Assembly (NCBI GenBank): GCA_017502085.1
Contig: JAFVVQ010000057.1
Location: 32,976-96,975, forward strand
Direction of reading: 5' to 3'
Origin: Clostridia bacterium
Lineage (GTDB): Bacteria; Bacillota; Clostridia; Oscillospirales; Acutalibacteraceae
Length of the DNA stretch: 64,000 nt
Part shown: in pieces, positions 9,413 through 17,393 of the stretch
Layout of the letters: the number at the start of each line of letters is the position of its first letter
How positions within the stretch are numbered: the first letter of the stretch is position 1
The notes under the pieces: model-generated
Told to the model about the DNA's origin: nothing
Seen by the model: only the letters and a program-made list of their open reading frames with translations
The model's database searches: none
Position numbers and translations under genes: made by a program

Positions 9413-10060
9413 TTATCTTAAGAATTCGGACGGCAACGGAGGAGTCTTTTTTGTGCAGTCTCTTACGACGAAATCCTCGGCGATGGAGACGAGTGTACTG
9501 ATAGCCACGGGAATTTCCGCATCGGGAAGCGGGTTCTTGTTTTTAGAGGGATTGCAAAGAGCTTCTGCAGCGCTATCAATGATTGACAGATACATATCCG
9601 TTGCACAGACCTGATTATCGAAAAATGCTCTGCCTGCCCAGTTTTTCGGCAGATTACCTGCCGATGCCTGTATAAGAATCAGCTTATAAATTTCGATTGC
9701 AATCAGGTTATCTATTCTGACACTTCCGTACGTGTTGTTCTTTCTCATATAATCGCTCAGAAGAATACCGGCTTTGACAAAGGTACTCAGCGAGGGTGTG
9801 GTGTCATTCTTTTCGTTTTCAGCAAGATCCTCGAGACCTCCGCGATAGTTTCTTGAGGTTGTTCTGCCGAGAAGATAGTCACAGGTTACGCCGTAAAAAT
9901 CGGCAACTTTAATAAGGAAACTGTGACCGCATTCTCTGATGCCTTTTTCATAGTGCGAAAGCAATGCCTGAGAAATTCCAAGCTGAGCGGCGGCTTCCTT
10001 CTGGCTGAGACCGCGTTCTTTTCTCAGCCCGTAAAGTATAACAGGAAAAGTATTATCCAT
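9413..10060 (-). CDS. XRE-family transcriptional regulator
   Basis: 215 residues. An N-terminal HTH (about 5-60) with GLSQKEAAAQLGISQALLSH and YGVTCDYLLG is typical of Xre/Cro regulators. The remaining 150 residues are an alpha-helical region with no recognised domain, perhaps a ligand-binding or oligomerisation part. I chose the inner ATG at 10060 because GGGGG precedes it; a second ATG at 10075 lacks any ribosome-binding site. It is divergent from the histidine-phosphatase gene, and the shared intergenic region contains repeated TATACAG half-sites that may be its operator. Confidence 0.8.
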   Translation of the reverse strand: MDNTFPVILYGLRKERGLSQKEAAAQLGISQALLSHYEKGIRECGHSFLIKVADFYGVTCDYLLGRTTSRNYRGGLEDLAENEKNDTTPSLSTFVKAGILLSDYMRKNNTYGSVRIDNLIAIEIYKLILIQASAGNLPKNWAGRAFFDNQVCATDMYLSIIDSAAEALCNPSKNKNPLPDAEIPVAISTLVSIAEDFVVRDCTKKTPPLPSEFLR

Positions 10061-10095
10061 AATTTCAACCCCCATAATCAGTGGTATAAATATTA

Positions 10096-10140
10096 TATAC
10101 AGAATTATACTGTTTGTATATCGGTAAAATATACAGAAAT
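10096..10140. promoter_or_regulatory. Possible XRE operator: three TATACAG-type half-sites
   Basis: The intergenic region contains TATACAGAA (10096-10104), the inverted form CTGTTTGTATA (10110-10120) and a direct copy ATATACAGAAA (10130-10140). The first two form an inverted repeat centred on AATTATA. Placement between divergent genes, one an XRE regulator, suggests autoregulation. This is inference. Confidence 0.35.
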
Positions 10141-10163
10141 CCCTTTGCTTTTTTGGAGGAAAA

Positions 10164-10796
10164 ATGAAATCCTACACTATTCATTTTATCAGAAACGCTC
10201 TCACTGACGAAAACCTTGAGGGCAGATACATCGGCCATACTGACGTTGAAATCAGTCAGGAAGGTTGCGACCAGCTTGTCGAAATGAAAAAGGAGCTGGT
10301 TTTTCCGCCTGTTGATGCGGTTTTCACAAGTCCGCTGAAAAGATGTGTCAAAACGGCTGAAATTCTTTATCCCGACAATAAGCCCATCGTTATCGACGGG
10401 TTGATTGAATACAACTTCGGTGAGTTTGAAAATAAAACCGCTGAGGAACTTGAAAAAAACGAATATTTTCCCCGCTGGCTTGCGGGTGAGAAGGGTGTTG
10501 CACCGCCCTACGGTGAGAGTAATGAAGATTTTGCGAAAAGAGTATGCGAAACCTTTGAGAAAATTGCAGAGGGTCTGATGAAAACAGGCACAACAAACAC
10601 TGCAATCGTCACTCACGGCGGCGTAATTATGACAATTCTCGCATCCTACGGCATTCCCGAATACCCGATGCATGAGTGGCTTACCCCCAACGGCTGCGGA
10701 TTCACTGTCAAGGTGAATCCCTCTCTCTGGATGAGAGCGAAGAAGTTTGAGGTTTTCAGCGAATTTCCCTATGAAAGAGAAGAATTACCTGATTAA
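10164..10796 (+). CDS. Histidine-phosphatase superfamily protein lacking the catalytic His
   Basis: 210 residues, a phosphoglycerate-mutase-like fold. The family motif RHG near the N-terminus reads RNA here (residues 10-12 in IHFIRNALT), so the phospho-accepting His is Asn; the codon is AAC, one base away from CAC. The second arginine region (SPLKRCVKTAEIL), the acidic segment (EYNFGEFENKT) and the second histidine motif (IVTHGGVIMTIL) are kept. GGAGG precedes the ATG. It lies 24 bases before the GH35 gene and is probably co-transcribed. Predicted to be inactive as a phosphatase, or altered in function. Confidence 0.8.
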   Translation: MKSYTIHFIRNALTDENLEGRYIGHTDVEISQEGCDQLVEMKKELVFPPVDAVFTSPLKRCVKTAEILYPDNKPIVIDGLIEYNFGEFENKTAEELEKNEYFPRWLAGEKGVAPPYGESNEDFAKRVCETFEKIAEGLMKTGTTNTAIVTHGGVIMTILASYGIPEYPMHEWLTPNGCGFTVKVNPSLWMRAKKFEVFSEFPYEREELPD

Positions 10797-10820
10797 AACG
10801 TTGTCATTGAGGTGTGAAAA

Positions 10821-12569
10821 ATGAAAAAGTTCAGCATAGAAAAAGACGGTTTTTACCTTAACGGCGAGCCTTTCAGGGTGATTGCGGGCGCAATCCATTA
10901 TTTCAGAGTACCCGCCGAATACTGGCGAGACAGACTCATCAAGCTCAAGGCCTGCGGCTTCAACACGGTTGAAACCTACGTAGCCTGGAATCTCCACGAA
11001 ATGCAGGAGGGTGTTTTCGATTATTCCGATATGCTCGATATCGAGAAATTCCTTGATATTGCGGCTGAACTCGGTCTTTATGCAATCGTCAGACCCGGCC
11101 CGTATATCTGTTCCGAATGGGATTTCGGCGGTTTGCCCTGGTGGCTGCTGAAAAACAGTGACATCCGTCTGCGCTGTATGGATGAGAATTATATTGTGGC
11201 GGTCGACCGCTTTTTCGACGATTTTATTCCACGAATCGCAAAGCATCAGATTACTGAGGGCGGCAACGTTATTCTCATTCAGGTTGAGAATGAATACGGT
11301 AGCTACGGTGACGACAGTGAATATATCCGCTATCTCGCAAAGGGTCTTGCTGACAGAGGTATCAACGTGCCTCTCTTCACATCCGACGGTGCAGAGTACC
11401 AGATGCTTACGGGCGGAACCGTGCCCGAAATCCACAAGACCGCAAACTTCGGCTCGAGAGCGGAGGAACAGTTTGCCCGTCTGAGAGAGTATCAGCCTGA
11501 CGGACCGCTTATGTGCACCGAATTCTGGAACGGCTGGTTTGACCATTGGACAGAAGCCCATCACAGCCGTGACCCTGAAGATGCCGCAAAGGCACTTGAC
11601 GAAATTCTTGCATCTGGTGGCAGCGTTTCGGCGTATATGTTCCACGGCGGAACGAATTTCGGCTATATGAACGGCGCAAACTGCTATGATTTCTATGAGC
11701 CGACGGTTTCAAGTTATGATGATGATGCTCCCGTCAACGAGTACGGTGATCCGACAGAAAAATATTTCAGAATGCGTGACGTGATCGCAAAATATGCTCC
11801 GATTCCCGGAATTGAACTTCCCGCACCCGTCAAGAGAATGAACTACGGAGAGGTTAAGTTTACGCAGTCGGCAAAGCTTTTCGACGTGCTTGATTCACTC
11901 AGCACTCCCGTTGAAAGCGTAGCTCCGATGACTATGGAGAAACTTGGTCAGGGCTACGGCTACGTGCTCTATAAGACGCTCGTCAGAGGTCCCCGTGAGG
12001 AGCAGAATGTCAGACTTCAGGATGTGCATGACAGAGGTTACGTCTATCTTGACGGCAAATTTGTCGGCATTCAGTACAGAAACGATACAAAACCGATGAC
12101 GAGAGTTGCGATTCCTGCTCAGGGAGCGGAACTCGCAGTGCTTGTTGAGAATATGGGCAGAGTCAATTACGGCGCAAATCTCAGAGACTGCAAGGGTATC
12201 ACCAAGGGCATCGGCTTCGGCAACAACTTCATTTACCATTGGCAGAATTATACTCTTCCCTTTGATGATATTTCAAAAGTGCCGTTCACTGATGGCGTTG
12301 AGGCTTTTGACGGCACACCCGTACTCCTTAAAGGCGAATTTGAGGTTGCTGAAAAGTGCGACACCTTCGTGAAGCTTCCGACTTTCAAGAAAGGCATTAT
12401 TATCGTCAACGGCAAGGTGCTCTCAAGACATTGGGAGGTTGGTCCGCAAAGATCGGCATATCTTCCTGCGCCTTTCCTCAGAGAAGGCAAAAACGAAATC
12501 GTTGTTTTTGAAACAGAGGGATATGAGAATCCCGTCGCTCTGCTTGACAGTGAGCCTGATATCGGATAA
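10821..12569 (+). CDS. GH35 beta-galactosidase
   Basis: 582 residues. It hydrolyses terminal beta-galactosides from oligosaccharides. The (beta/alpha)8 barrel fills residues 1-320 with WNLHEM, RPGPYICSEWDFGGLPWWL, the acid/base E158 in QVENEYGSYG and the nucleophile E234 in CTEFWNGWFD. The rest forms beta-sandwich domains (GYGYVLYKT, GRVNYGANLRDCKGI). No signal peptide is seen, so action is probably cytoplasmic on imported sugars. GAGGTG precedes the ATG. The length matches bacterial GH35 enzymes active on small substrates. Confidence 0.93.
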   Translation: MKKFSIEKDGFYLNGEPFRVIAGAIHYFRVPAEYWRDRLIKLKACGFNTVETYVAWNLHEMQEGVFDYSDMLDIEKFLDIAAELGLYAIVRPGPYICSEWDFGGLPWWLLKNSDIRLRCMDENYIVAVDRFFDDFIPRIAKHQITEGGNVILIQVENEYGSYGDDSEYIRYLAKGLADRGINVPLFTSDGAEYQMLTGGTVPEIHKTANFGSRAEEQFARLREYQPDGPLMCTEFWNGWFDHWTEAHHSRDPEDAAKALDEILASGGSVSAYMFHGGTNFGYMNGANCYDFYEPTVSSYDDDAPVNEYGDPTEKYFRMRDVIAKYAPIPGIELPAPVKRMNYGEVKFTQSAKLFDVLDSLSTPVESVAPMTMEKLGQGYGYVLYKTLVRGPREEQNVRLQDVHDRGYVYLDGKFVGIQYRNDTKPMTRVAIPAQGAELAVLVENMGRVNYGANLRDCKGITKGIGFGNNFIYHWQNYTLPFDDISKVPFTDGVEAFDGTPVLLKGEFEVAEKCDTFVKLPTFKKGIIIVNGKVLSRHWEVGPQRSAYLPAPFLREGKNEIVVFETEGYENPVALLDSEPDIG

Positions 12570-12589
12570 TCTTACATATCTTATATAAA

Positions 12590-12628
12590 AGGCAAAAGAC
12601 CGCAGGATAACACCTGCGGTCTTTTGCT
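12590..12628. terminator. Bidirectional terminator after GH35
   Basis: A 15-base perfect inverted repeat (GCAAAAGACCGCAGG / CCTGCGGTCTTTTGC) with loop ATAACA. The T-rich right arm ends plus-strand transcription; on the minus strand it would stop any read-through from the glycine riboswitch. Confidence 0.8.
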
Positions 12629-12662
12629 TCATCCTTCTATAATTCTGTGCTGCCTGAGCAGC

Positions 12663-12697
12663 AAAAAGCGGATTGCGCCGTTAAACGCAATCCGCCA
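12663..12697 (-). terminator. Terminator (expression platform) of the glycine riboswitch
   Basis: On the minus strand a 10-base stem, GCGGATTGCG/CGCAATCCGC (12668-12677 and 12686-12695), is followed by TTTTT. It lies 37 bases downstream of aptamer 2, the usual place for a riboswitch-controlled terminator. Confidence 0.75.
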
Positions 12698-12733
12698 AAA
12701 AAACACCTTCTGCCCGAAAAAACGGGGTGAAAT

Positions 12734-12897
12734 CTTTGTCCTTTTGCCTGAGAGATTAACGCTTTTGCGCTTTGCACCTTCGGCACTCAATTCAATGAGC
12801 TTCTCCAAAGTTCTGTCAGCTTGCAGTCCTCATCCGTTGCGGACACCTGAGAGTGTTACTCCTTCGGTCGTATTCGTGGGTGTGATACATTTCCTGC
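12734..12897 (-). ncRNA. Tandem glycine riboswitch, no gene downstream
   Basis: Two adjacent glycine aptamers are read on the minus strand. Aptamer 1 (12823-12897) is closed by GCAG/CTGC and contains ACCGAAGGAGTAACACTCTC. Aptamer 2 (12734-12810) is closed by CTTTG/CAAAG and contains GCCGAAGGTGCAAAG, then ATCTCTCAGGCAAAAGGACA. These are the family's conserved core blocks. Glycine riboswitches normally control gcv or glycine-transport genes. Here the same strand holds only a terminator and then the antisense of the GH35 gene, so no regulated gene is visible. Confidence 0.9.
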
Positions 12898-12927
12898 AAA
12901 CATCGTTCAGAATATTTATTTTTTATA

Positions 12928-12956
12928 ATTATATCACAGAATTATCCGTAATGCAA
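12928..12956 (-). promoter_or_regulatory. Promoter of the glycine riboswitch transcript
   Basis: On the minus strand TTGCAT (12956-12951), 17 bases, TATAAT (12933-12928). It lies between the end of the rubrerythrin fusion gene and aptamer 1, so the riboswitch is transcribed independently. Confidence 0.7.
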
Positions 12957-12971
12957 CAGTTAATTCAAAGA

Positions 12972-14285
12972 TTAATAATTTTCAGCATGGAGTTCGAAAT
13001 ATGCCTTGGGATGGTCGCAGACGGGACATACCTCGGGAGCTTTTGTGCCGACAACGATGTGACCGCAGTTACGGCATTCCCAGACCTTTACTTCGCTCTT
13101 TTCGAATACCTGAGCAGTTTCAACGTTATGAAGAAGTGCACGGTAACGTTCTTCGTGGGTCTTTTCAATAGCTGCTACTGCACGGAATTTCTCTGCGAGA
13201 TCGTGGAAGCCTTCTGCATCGGCTGTTTCGGCAAAGCCTGCATACATATCAGTCCATTCATAGTTTTCACCGTTTGCAGCTTCAACGAGATTTTCAGCTG
13301 TGTTGCCGATACCGCCGAGTTCCTTGAACCACATCTTTGCGTGTTCCTTCTCGTTGTCAGCGGTCTTGAGGAAGAGGGCTGCAATCTGCTCAAAGCCTTC
13401 CTTCTTTGCCTTGGATGCGAAATAGGTGTATTTGTTTCTTGCCATTGATTCGCCTGCGAAAGCTGCTTCGAGGTTCTTTTCGGTCTGTGTGCCTGCGTAT
13501 TTTGATGCCTTTTCTTCGGCGATAATCTCAAGCTTATCGCCGCTTACGCCGCACTTGGGGCAAACCGCAACCGCACCCTTGGGTGCTTCAAAAACTTCAC
13601 CGCAAACCTTGCATCTGTACTTAATCATGTTAGTTTCCTCCTTGATGGAATCATTTTTATTTTCAGGGTTTTTGCTTTCAATTTCAATCGGCTCAAAGTC
13701 CGATGCGGGGTGCTTGCAGATAGGACAAACGAAATCCTCGGGAAGAGAATCGCCTTCATAAACGTAACCGCAGATTTTGCATACGTACCCTTTTTTCTTC
13801 TGAGCCTGAGGCTTCGGTTTGATGTTGGCGTGATAGTAGGCATATGTGACGCTTTCGTCTTTGCCAAGAGTTTCGGCATCGGTAACGCCGCATATGAACA
13901 TTCCGTGGGTCTCGAGATCAAGATACTGCTCAACCTTAAGGGAAATATATGCGTTGACGTTTTCATCAAGAACCGCAAGTCCGTTTGAAGAGCGTCGGAC
14001 CTGGACACCTTCAAATTTGTTGCAATCCTTACCGCTTCTGAATCCGTAATTCTGAAAAACGGAGAAGGGAGTGCCTTCAGTCAGGCAGTTGACGTTCATG
14101 ATTCCCGATTTGAGAATGGTATCGTGCGAATAGTTTGATTTGTTGATAGCAACGGCGACACGGACGGGTGTGCTTGTGAGTTGCATAACCGTGTTGCAGA
14201 TGAAGCCGTTATCCTTTGTGCCGTCGTTCGAGGTTACAACGTAAAGTCCGTAACCGATTTTGAAGAGGGCGGTCATATCCGGCAT
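12972..14285 (-). CDS. Flavin reductase-rubredoxin-rubrerythrin fusion
   Basis: 437 residues. Domains in order: FMN-binding flavin reductase (1-155); rubredoxin (C169, C172, C187, C190); a small zinc/iron ribbon (C225, C228, C242, C245); ferritin-like rubrerythrin diiron domain (about 260-390, with EKEH and EKTHEERY motifs); and a C-terminal rubredoxin (C404, C407, C420, C423). The first part resembles Hrb (high-molecular-weight rubredoxin) and the second a rubrerythrin peroxidase, so one chain could carry electrons from NAD(P)H through FMN and rubredoxin to a peroxide-reducing diiron site. The start at 14285 has AGGAG 7 bases upstream. M220 (13628) has AAGGAGG upstream and may start a separate 218-residue rubrerythrin. 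Confidence 0.92.
   Translation of the reverse strand: MPDMTALFKIGYGLYVVTSNDGTKDNGFICNTVMQLTSTPVRVAVAINKSNYSHDTILKSGIMNVNCLTEGTPFSVFQNYGFRSGKDCNKFEGVQVRRSSNGLAVLDENVNAYISLKVEQYLDLETHGMFICGVTDAETLGKDESVTYAYYHANIKPKPQAQKKKGYVCKICGYVYEGDSLPEDFVCPICKHPASDFEPIEIESKNPENKNDSIKEETNMIKYRCKVCGEVFEAPKGAVAVCPKCGVSGDKLEIIAEEKASKYAGTQTEKNLEAAFAGESMARNKYTYFASKAKKEGFEQIAALFLKTADNEKEHAKMWFKELGGIGNTAENLVEAANGENYEWTDMYAGFAETADAEGFHDLAEKFRAVAAIEKTHEERYRALLHNVETAQVFEKSEVKVWECRNCGHIVVGTKAPEVCPVCDHPKAYFELHAENY
13626..13646 (-). promoter_or_regulatory. Internal ribosome-binding site for standalone rubrerythrin
   Basis: Inside the fusion ORF the minus strand reads AAGGAGGAAACTAACATG. A full SD sequence stands 8 bases before the in-frame ATG of M220, exactly where standalone rubrerythrins begin. 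Confidence 0.6.
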
Positions 14286-14430
14286 ATGCATTCTCCTTTC
14301 GCTTAACAATAATCAGTATGCCACAATTATAATCCAAAATTCACCGTTTGTCAACACAATAACGATAATCATTATTGATATTATGAGAAATTTTTAAAAT
14401 AATTTTATATTTTGGTATCACCGAAAATGC

Positions 14431-14473
14431 AAAAGTGACTTGCAAAGGCGAATTCCCTGTGCAAGTCACTTGT
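14431..14473 (-). terminator. Terminator of gdhA
   Basis: A 12-base perfect inverted repeat, AAGTGACTTGCA/TGCAAGTCACTT (14433-14444 and 14460-14471), followed on the minus strand by TTTTGCATTTT, just downstream of the gdhA stop. Confidence 0.75.
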
Positions 14474-14510
14474 TCATTCAGTATCTGTCAGTTTTCGTTT
14501 GCTGAGAAAA

Positions 14511-15854
14511 TCAGATGAGACCCTGAGCCATCATAGCATCAGCAACCTTGATGAAGCCTGCAATGTTTGCGCCTGCAACAAGGTCGTAGCCGAGACCGTA
14601 CTGTTCTGCAGCAAAAGCGGAGTTATCGTGGATATCCTTCATAATCTGCTTGAGCTTTGCATCAACTTCTTCTGCACTCCAGCTGTATCTCATTGAGTTC
14701 TGGCTCATTTCAAGAGCTGAAACAGCAACACCGCCTGCGTTGACTGCCTTTGAGGGGGCAACTGCCTTGCAGTTTGCTTTGAGGTAAGCGAGAGCATCGT
14801 TTGTAGTGGGCATATTTGCAACTTCGATGTAGTAGGGAACGCCGTTTGCAACAAGCTTTTCAGCCTGAGCCATATCGATTTCGTTCTGAGTTGCGCAAGG
14901 CATTGCGACGTCAACTTTAACGCCCCAGGGTTTTTCACCGGGGAAGAACTGAGCACCGAATTTGTCAGCATAGTCCTGAACCTTGTCTCTGCCTGATGCT
15001 CTCATTTCGAGCATATAGTCAATCTTCTCGGGGGTGTTGATACCGTCTTCGTCATAAACATAGCCATCGGGACCGGAGATTGTTACAACCTTACCGCCGA
15101 GTTCAGTGATTTTCTTAACTGCACCCCAGGCAACGTTACCGAAGCCTGAAATTGCGAAGGTCTTGCCATTGATTTCTTCGTCGAAATGCTTGAGCATTTC
15201 AACTGCATAATATGTAGCACCGAAGCCTGTTGCCTCGGGTCTGATGAGCGAACCGCCGTAGGGGATACCCTTGCCTGTGAGAACACCGTTTTCGAAAGTG
15301 CCCTTGATGCGCTTGTACTGACCGTAGAGGTAGCCGATTTCTCTGCCGCCTACGCCGATGTCGCCTGCGGGAACGTCGATGTCGGGACCGATGTGTCTGT
15401 AAAGTTCTGTCATAAATGCCTGGCAGAAACGCATGATTTCAGCATCACTCTTACCTCTGGGGTCAAAGTCGGAGCCGCCCTTTGCACCGCCGATGGGGAG
15501 ACCGGTAAGGCTGTTCTTAAAGGTCTGTTCAAAGCCAAGGAACTTCATAATGCCTGTGTAAACTGAGGGATGGAAACGAAGACCGCCCTTGTAAGGACCG
15601 ATAGCGCCGTTGAACTGAACTCTGTAGCCTCTGTTAACGTTGACTTTGCCTTCATCGTCAACCCATGTAACTCTGAAAGAAATCTGTCTTTCGGGCTCAA
15701 CGATTCTCTCAAGGAGAGAAAACTTTTCGTATTCAGGATGCTGCTCGATAACGGGTTCAAGTGATTCAAGAACCTCTGTTACGGTCTGCACGAACTCAGG
15801 TTCTGTTGCATTTTTTCTTGCAACTTCTTCGATAACTCTTTTAACGTAGCTCAT
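14511..15854 (-). CDS. gdhA: Glutamate dehydrogenase (NADP-type, hexameric)
   Basis: 447 residues, the normal length for the small hexameric class. It interconverts 2-oxoglutarate plus ammonium and glutamate, the main ammonium-assimilation route in many gut anaerobes. Family motifs include GPYKGGLRFHPSV with the substrate-binding Lys, LPIGGAKGGSDFDP, and the nucleotide-binding segment ISGFGNVAWGAV. I chose the ATG at 15854 (MSYVKRVIEE), with AAGGAG 9 bases upstream, over an upstream in-frame ATG at 15908 that lies in the leader. It has its own promoter and terminator and is monocistronic. Confidence 0.96.
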   Translation of the reverse strand: MSYVKRVIEEVARKNATEPEFVQTVTEVLESLEPVIEQHPEYEKFSLLERIVEPERQISFRVTWVDDEGKVNVNRGYRVQFNGAIGPYKGGLRFHPSVYTGIMKFLGFEQTFKNSLTGLPIGGAKGGSDFDPRGKSDAEIMRFCQAFMTELYRHIGPDIDVPAGDIGVGGREIGYLYGQYKRIKGTFENGVLTGKGIPYGGSLIRPEATGFGATYYAVEMLKHFDEEINGKTFAISGFGNVAWGAVKKITELGGKVVTISGPDGYVYDEDGINTPEKIDYMLEMRASGRDKVQDYADKFGAQFFPGEKPWGVKVDVAMPCATQNEIDMAQAEKLVANGVPYYIEVANMPTTNDALAYLKANCKAVAPSKAVNAGGVAVSALEMSQNSMRYSWSAEEVDAKLKQIMKDIHDNSAFAAEQYGLGYDLVAGANIAGFIKVADAMMAQGLI

Positions 15855-16207
15855 AAAAATATACTCCTTCTGTGCCGCAATAACGGGAACGCTTTTGCGC
15901 TCAGGCAAAGCGGAAAATTTACAAAATATTTATGCGTTCGGACAAATTAATATGCCGTTATGCCATATCAAAACGGATATATCAGCTGAATTGTACACTA
16001 TTTTAAACCATTAAAGCGAAAAATGCAACCCCCAAGACTGAAAATTTCATTTCTGATTGAATTTTTAGCAAAAAGCAATAATAAACAAGCGGAATTGAAA
16101 CTGAATTTTCAAAAAATTTCATAAAAGACAGCGCTTCGAAATGACAGTTTATTATATAATAATGTATATACAAAAGCTGCAAAACAAAAAAACCACCTTG
16201 ATAAAAC
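15855..16207. other. Intergenic region between gdhA and ferredoxin
   Basis: It holds the gdhA leader and promoter (15855-16028). The leader is about 140 bases and matches no riboswitch class I know. From 16030 to 16207 the DNA is AT-rich and I see no gene, no strong repeat and no structured element. Confidence 0.5.
16000..16028 (-). promoter_or_regulatory. Promoter of gdhA
   Basis: On the minus strand TTGCAT (16028-16023), a 17-base spacer, TAAAAT (16005-16000). It implies a leader of about 140 bases before the gdhA start. Confidence 0.65.
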
Positions 16208-16236
16208 AAAAAACCCACCCCTGAGGGATGGGTTTT
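16208..16236 (-). terminator. Terminator of the ferredoxin gene
   Basis: On the minus strand AAAACCCATCCCTCAGGGGTGGGTTTT is followed by further T residues, 20 bases after the stop codon. Confidence 0.8.
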
Positions 16237-16257
16237 AATTGCATTTCAGCCGATTGA

Positions 16258-16428
16258 TTATTCAGCCTTGGGTGCCTCAACGGGGCAAGCATCAGCGCAA
16301 GCGCCGCATTCGATGCAAGCGTCAGCGTCGATAACATACTTGCCGTCGCCTTCTGAAATAGCCTCAACGGGGCATTCAGCTGCGCAAGCGCCGCAGGAAA
16401 TGCAGTTGTCATCAATAATGTATGCCAT
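16258..16428 (-). CDS. 2[4Fe-4S] ferredoxin
   Basis: 56 residues, the classic clostridial ferredoxin size. Two CxxCxxCxxxCP motifs are present (CISCGACAAECP and CIECGACADACP), each binding one low-potential 4Fe-4S cluster. It is a cytoplasmic electron carrier for enzymes such as pyruvate:ferredoxin oxidoreductase and hydrogenase, none of which is in this window. I chose the ATG at 16428 (MAYIIDDNC) because AAGGAGG stands 9 bases upstream; a longer start at 16458 lies before that ribosome-binding site. Confidence 0.96.
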   Translation of the reverse strand: MAYIIDDNCISCGACAAECPVEAISEGDGKYVIDADACIECGACADACPVEAPKAE

Positions 16429-16462
16429 TGGTGTCATCCTCCTTATTAATAAGTTCAAGATA

Positions 16463-16490
16463 ATTGTAACACATTATTTTAAAAAAGCAA
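16463..16490 (-). promoter_or_regulatory. Promoter of the ferredoxin gene
   Basis: On the minus strand TTGCTT (16490-16485), 16 bases, TACAAT (16468-16463). The -35 region overlaps the small hairpin AAAAAAGCTCTTGCTTTTTT (16481-16500), which probably ends the ricT operon. Confidence 0.55.
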
Positions 16491-16508
16491 GAGCTTTTTT
16501 ATGAAAAA

Positions 16509-17375
16509 TCAGTCTTCAATGTCTTTTAATGCTTCGATTTCAGCCTTGTCGATCTTGATCTTTGAATCACGGAGGGTTTTGACGTCTTTGCGGTTAAAGG
16601 ATTTGGGGGCGGCATCAGGATTGCTCTTGAGTTTAACCTTGAGATTGCCTGTAAGAAGGCTCGTTTCAGTGACAATGCCGGTGCCGTCGGCGGTTTCGAC
16701 GAGTGCGCCCGGTTTGGGAGTGATTTTGAGAAGATGCTCGTATGCATTCTGCTCATATTTGAGGCAGCACATCAGTCTGCCGCAAGCACCGCTGATTTTT
16801 GTGGGGTTGAGGGAAAGCCCTTGTTCTTTAGCCATTTTGATGGTGACGTTATGGAATTCACCAAGGAAGCTGTCACAGCAGAAAGGTCTTCCGCAGATAC
16901 CGAGACCGCCAATCATCTTGGCTTCGTCACGTACGCCGATCTGACGAAGTTCGATTCTTGTTCTGAAAACACCTGCAAGGTCCTTGACAAGATCTCTGAA
17001 ATCGATTCTTCCGTCAGCGGTGAAGTAGAAAAGAATTTTGCCGCCATCAAAAGTATATGCAACGTCAACGAGCTTCATGTCGAGACCGTGTGCCATAATC
17101 TTTTTCTGGCATATCTCAAAAGCATCTTTTTCCTTTGCTTTGTTTTCTGTAACTCTTTCGATATCCTCCTCGGTTGCAATTCGGATGAGTTTTTTGAGGG
17201 GTTTTACAATTTCTTCGTCGCTGATTTCACGATTTTCCATCGCAATTTCGCCGCATTCAATGCCGCGTACGGTTTCAACGATAACTTTTTCTCCTTTTTT
17301 GAGGGTCAGACCGTCGGGGTCAAAATAATATACCTTGCCAGCTTCTTTAAAGCGGACACCGATAACTGTTGCCAT
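16509..17375 (-). CDS. ricT: PSP1-domain protein RicT (YaaT family)
   Basis: 288 residues. It contains the PSP1 C-terminal domain with conserved cysteines in CGRPFCCDSFL and ISGACGRLMCCLKYE. In Bacillus RicT (YaaT) joins RicA and RicF in an Fe-S-containing complex that assists RNase Y maturation of mRNAs and the sporulation phosphorelay. GGAGG lies 7 bases before the ATG. It follows holB after an 18-base gap, the same order as holB-yaaT in Bacillus, which supports the assignment. The C-terminal 40 residues are charged and probably disordered. Confidence 0.88.
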   Translation of the reverse strand: MATVIGVRFKEAGKVYYFDPDGLTLKKGEKVIVETVRGIECGEIAMENREISDEEIVKPLKKLIRIATEEDIERVTENKAKEKDAFEICQKKIMAHGLDMKLVDVAYTFDGGKILFYFTADGRIDFRDLVKDLAGVFRTRIELRQIGVRDEAKMIGGLGICGRPFCCDSFLGEFHNVTIKMAKEQGLSLNPTKISGACGRLMCCLKYEQNAYEHLLKITPKPGALVETADGTGIVTETSLLTGNLKVKLKSNPDAAPKSFNRKDVKTLRDSKIKIDKAEIEALKDIED

Positions 17376-17393
17376 ATGAAAACCTCCGTAAAT

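Noticed and set aside
12624-13448. 274-residue plus-strand ORF across the riboswitch and rubrerythrin region
   Set aside because: It is antisense to two well-supported features, has no ribosome-binding site, and has a Cys/Phe-rich composition typical of reverse-strand shadows.
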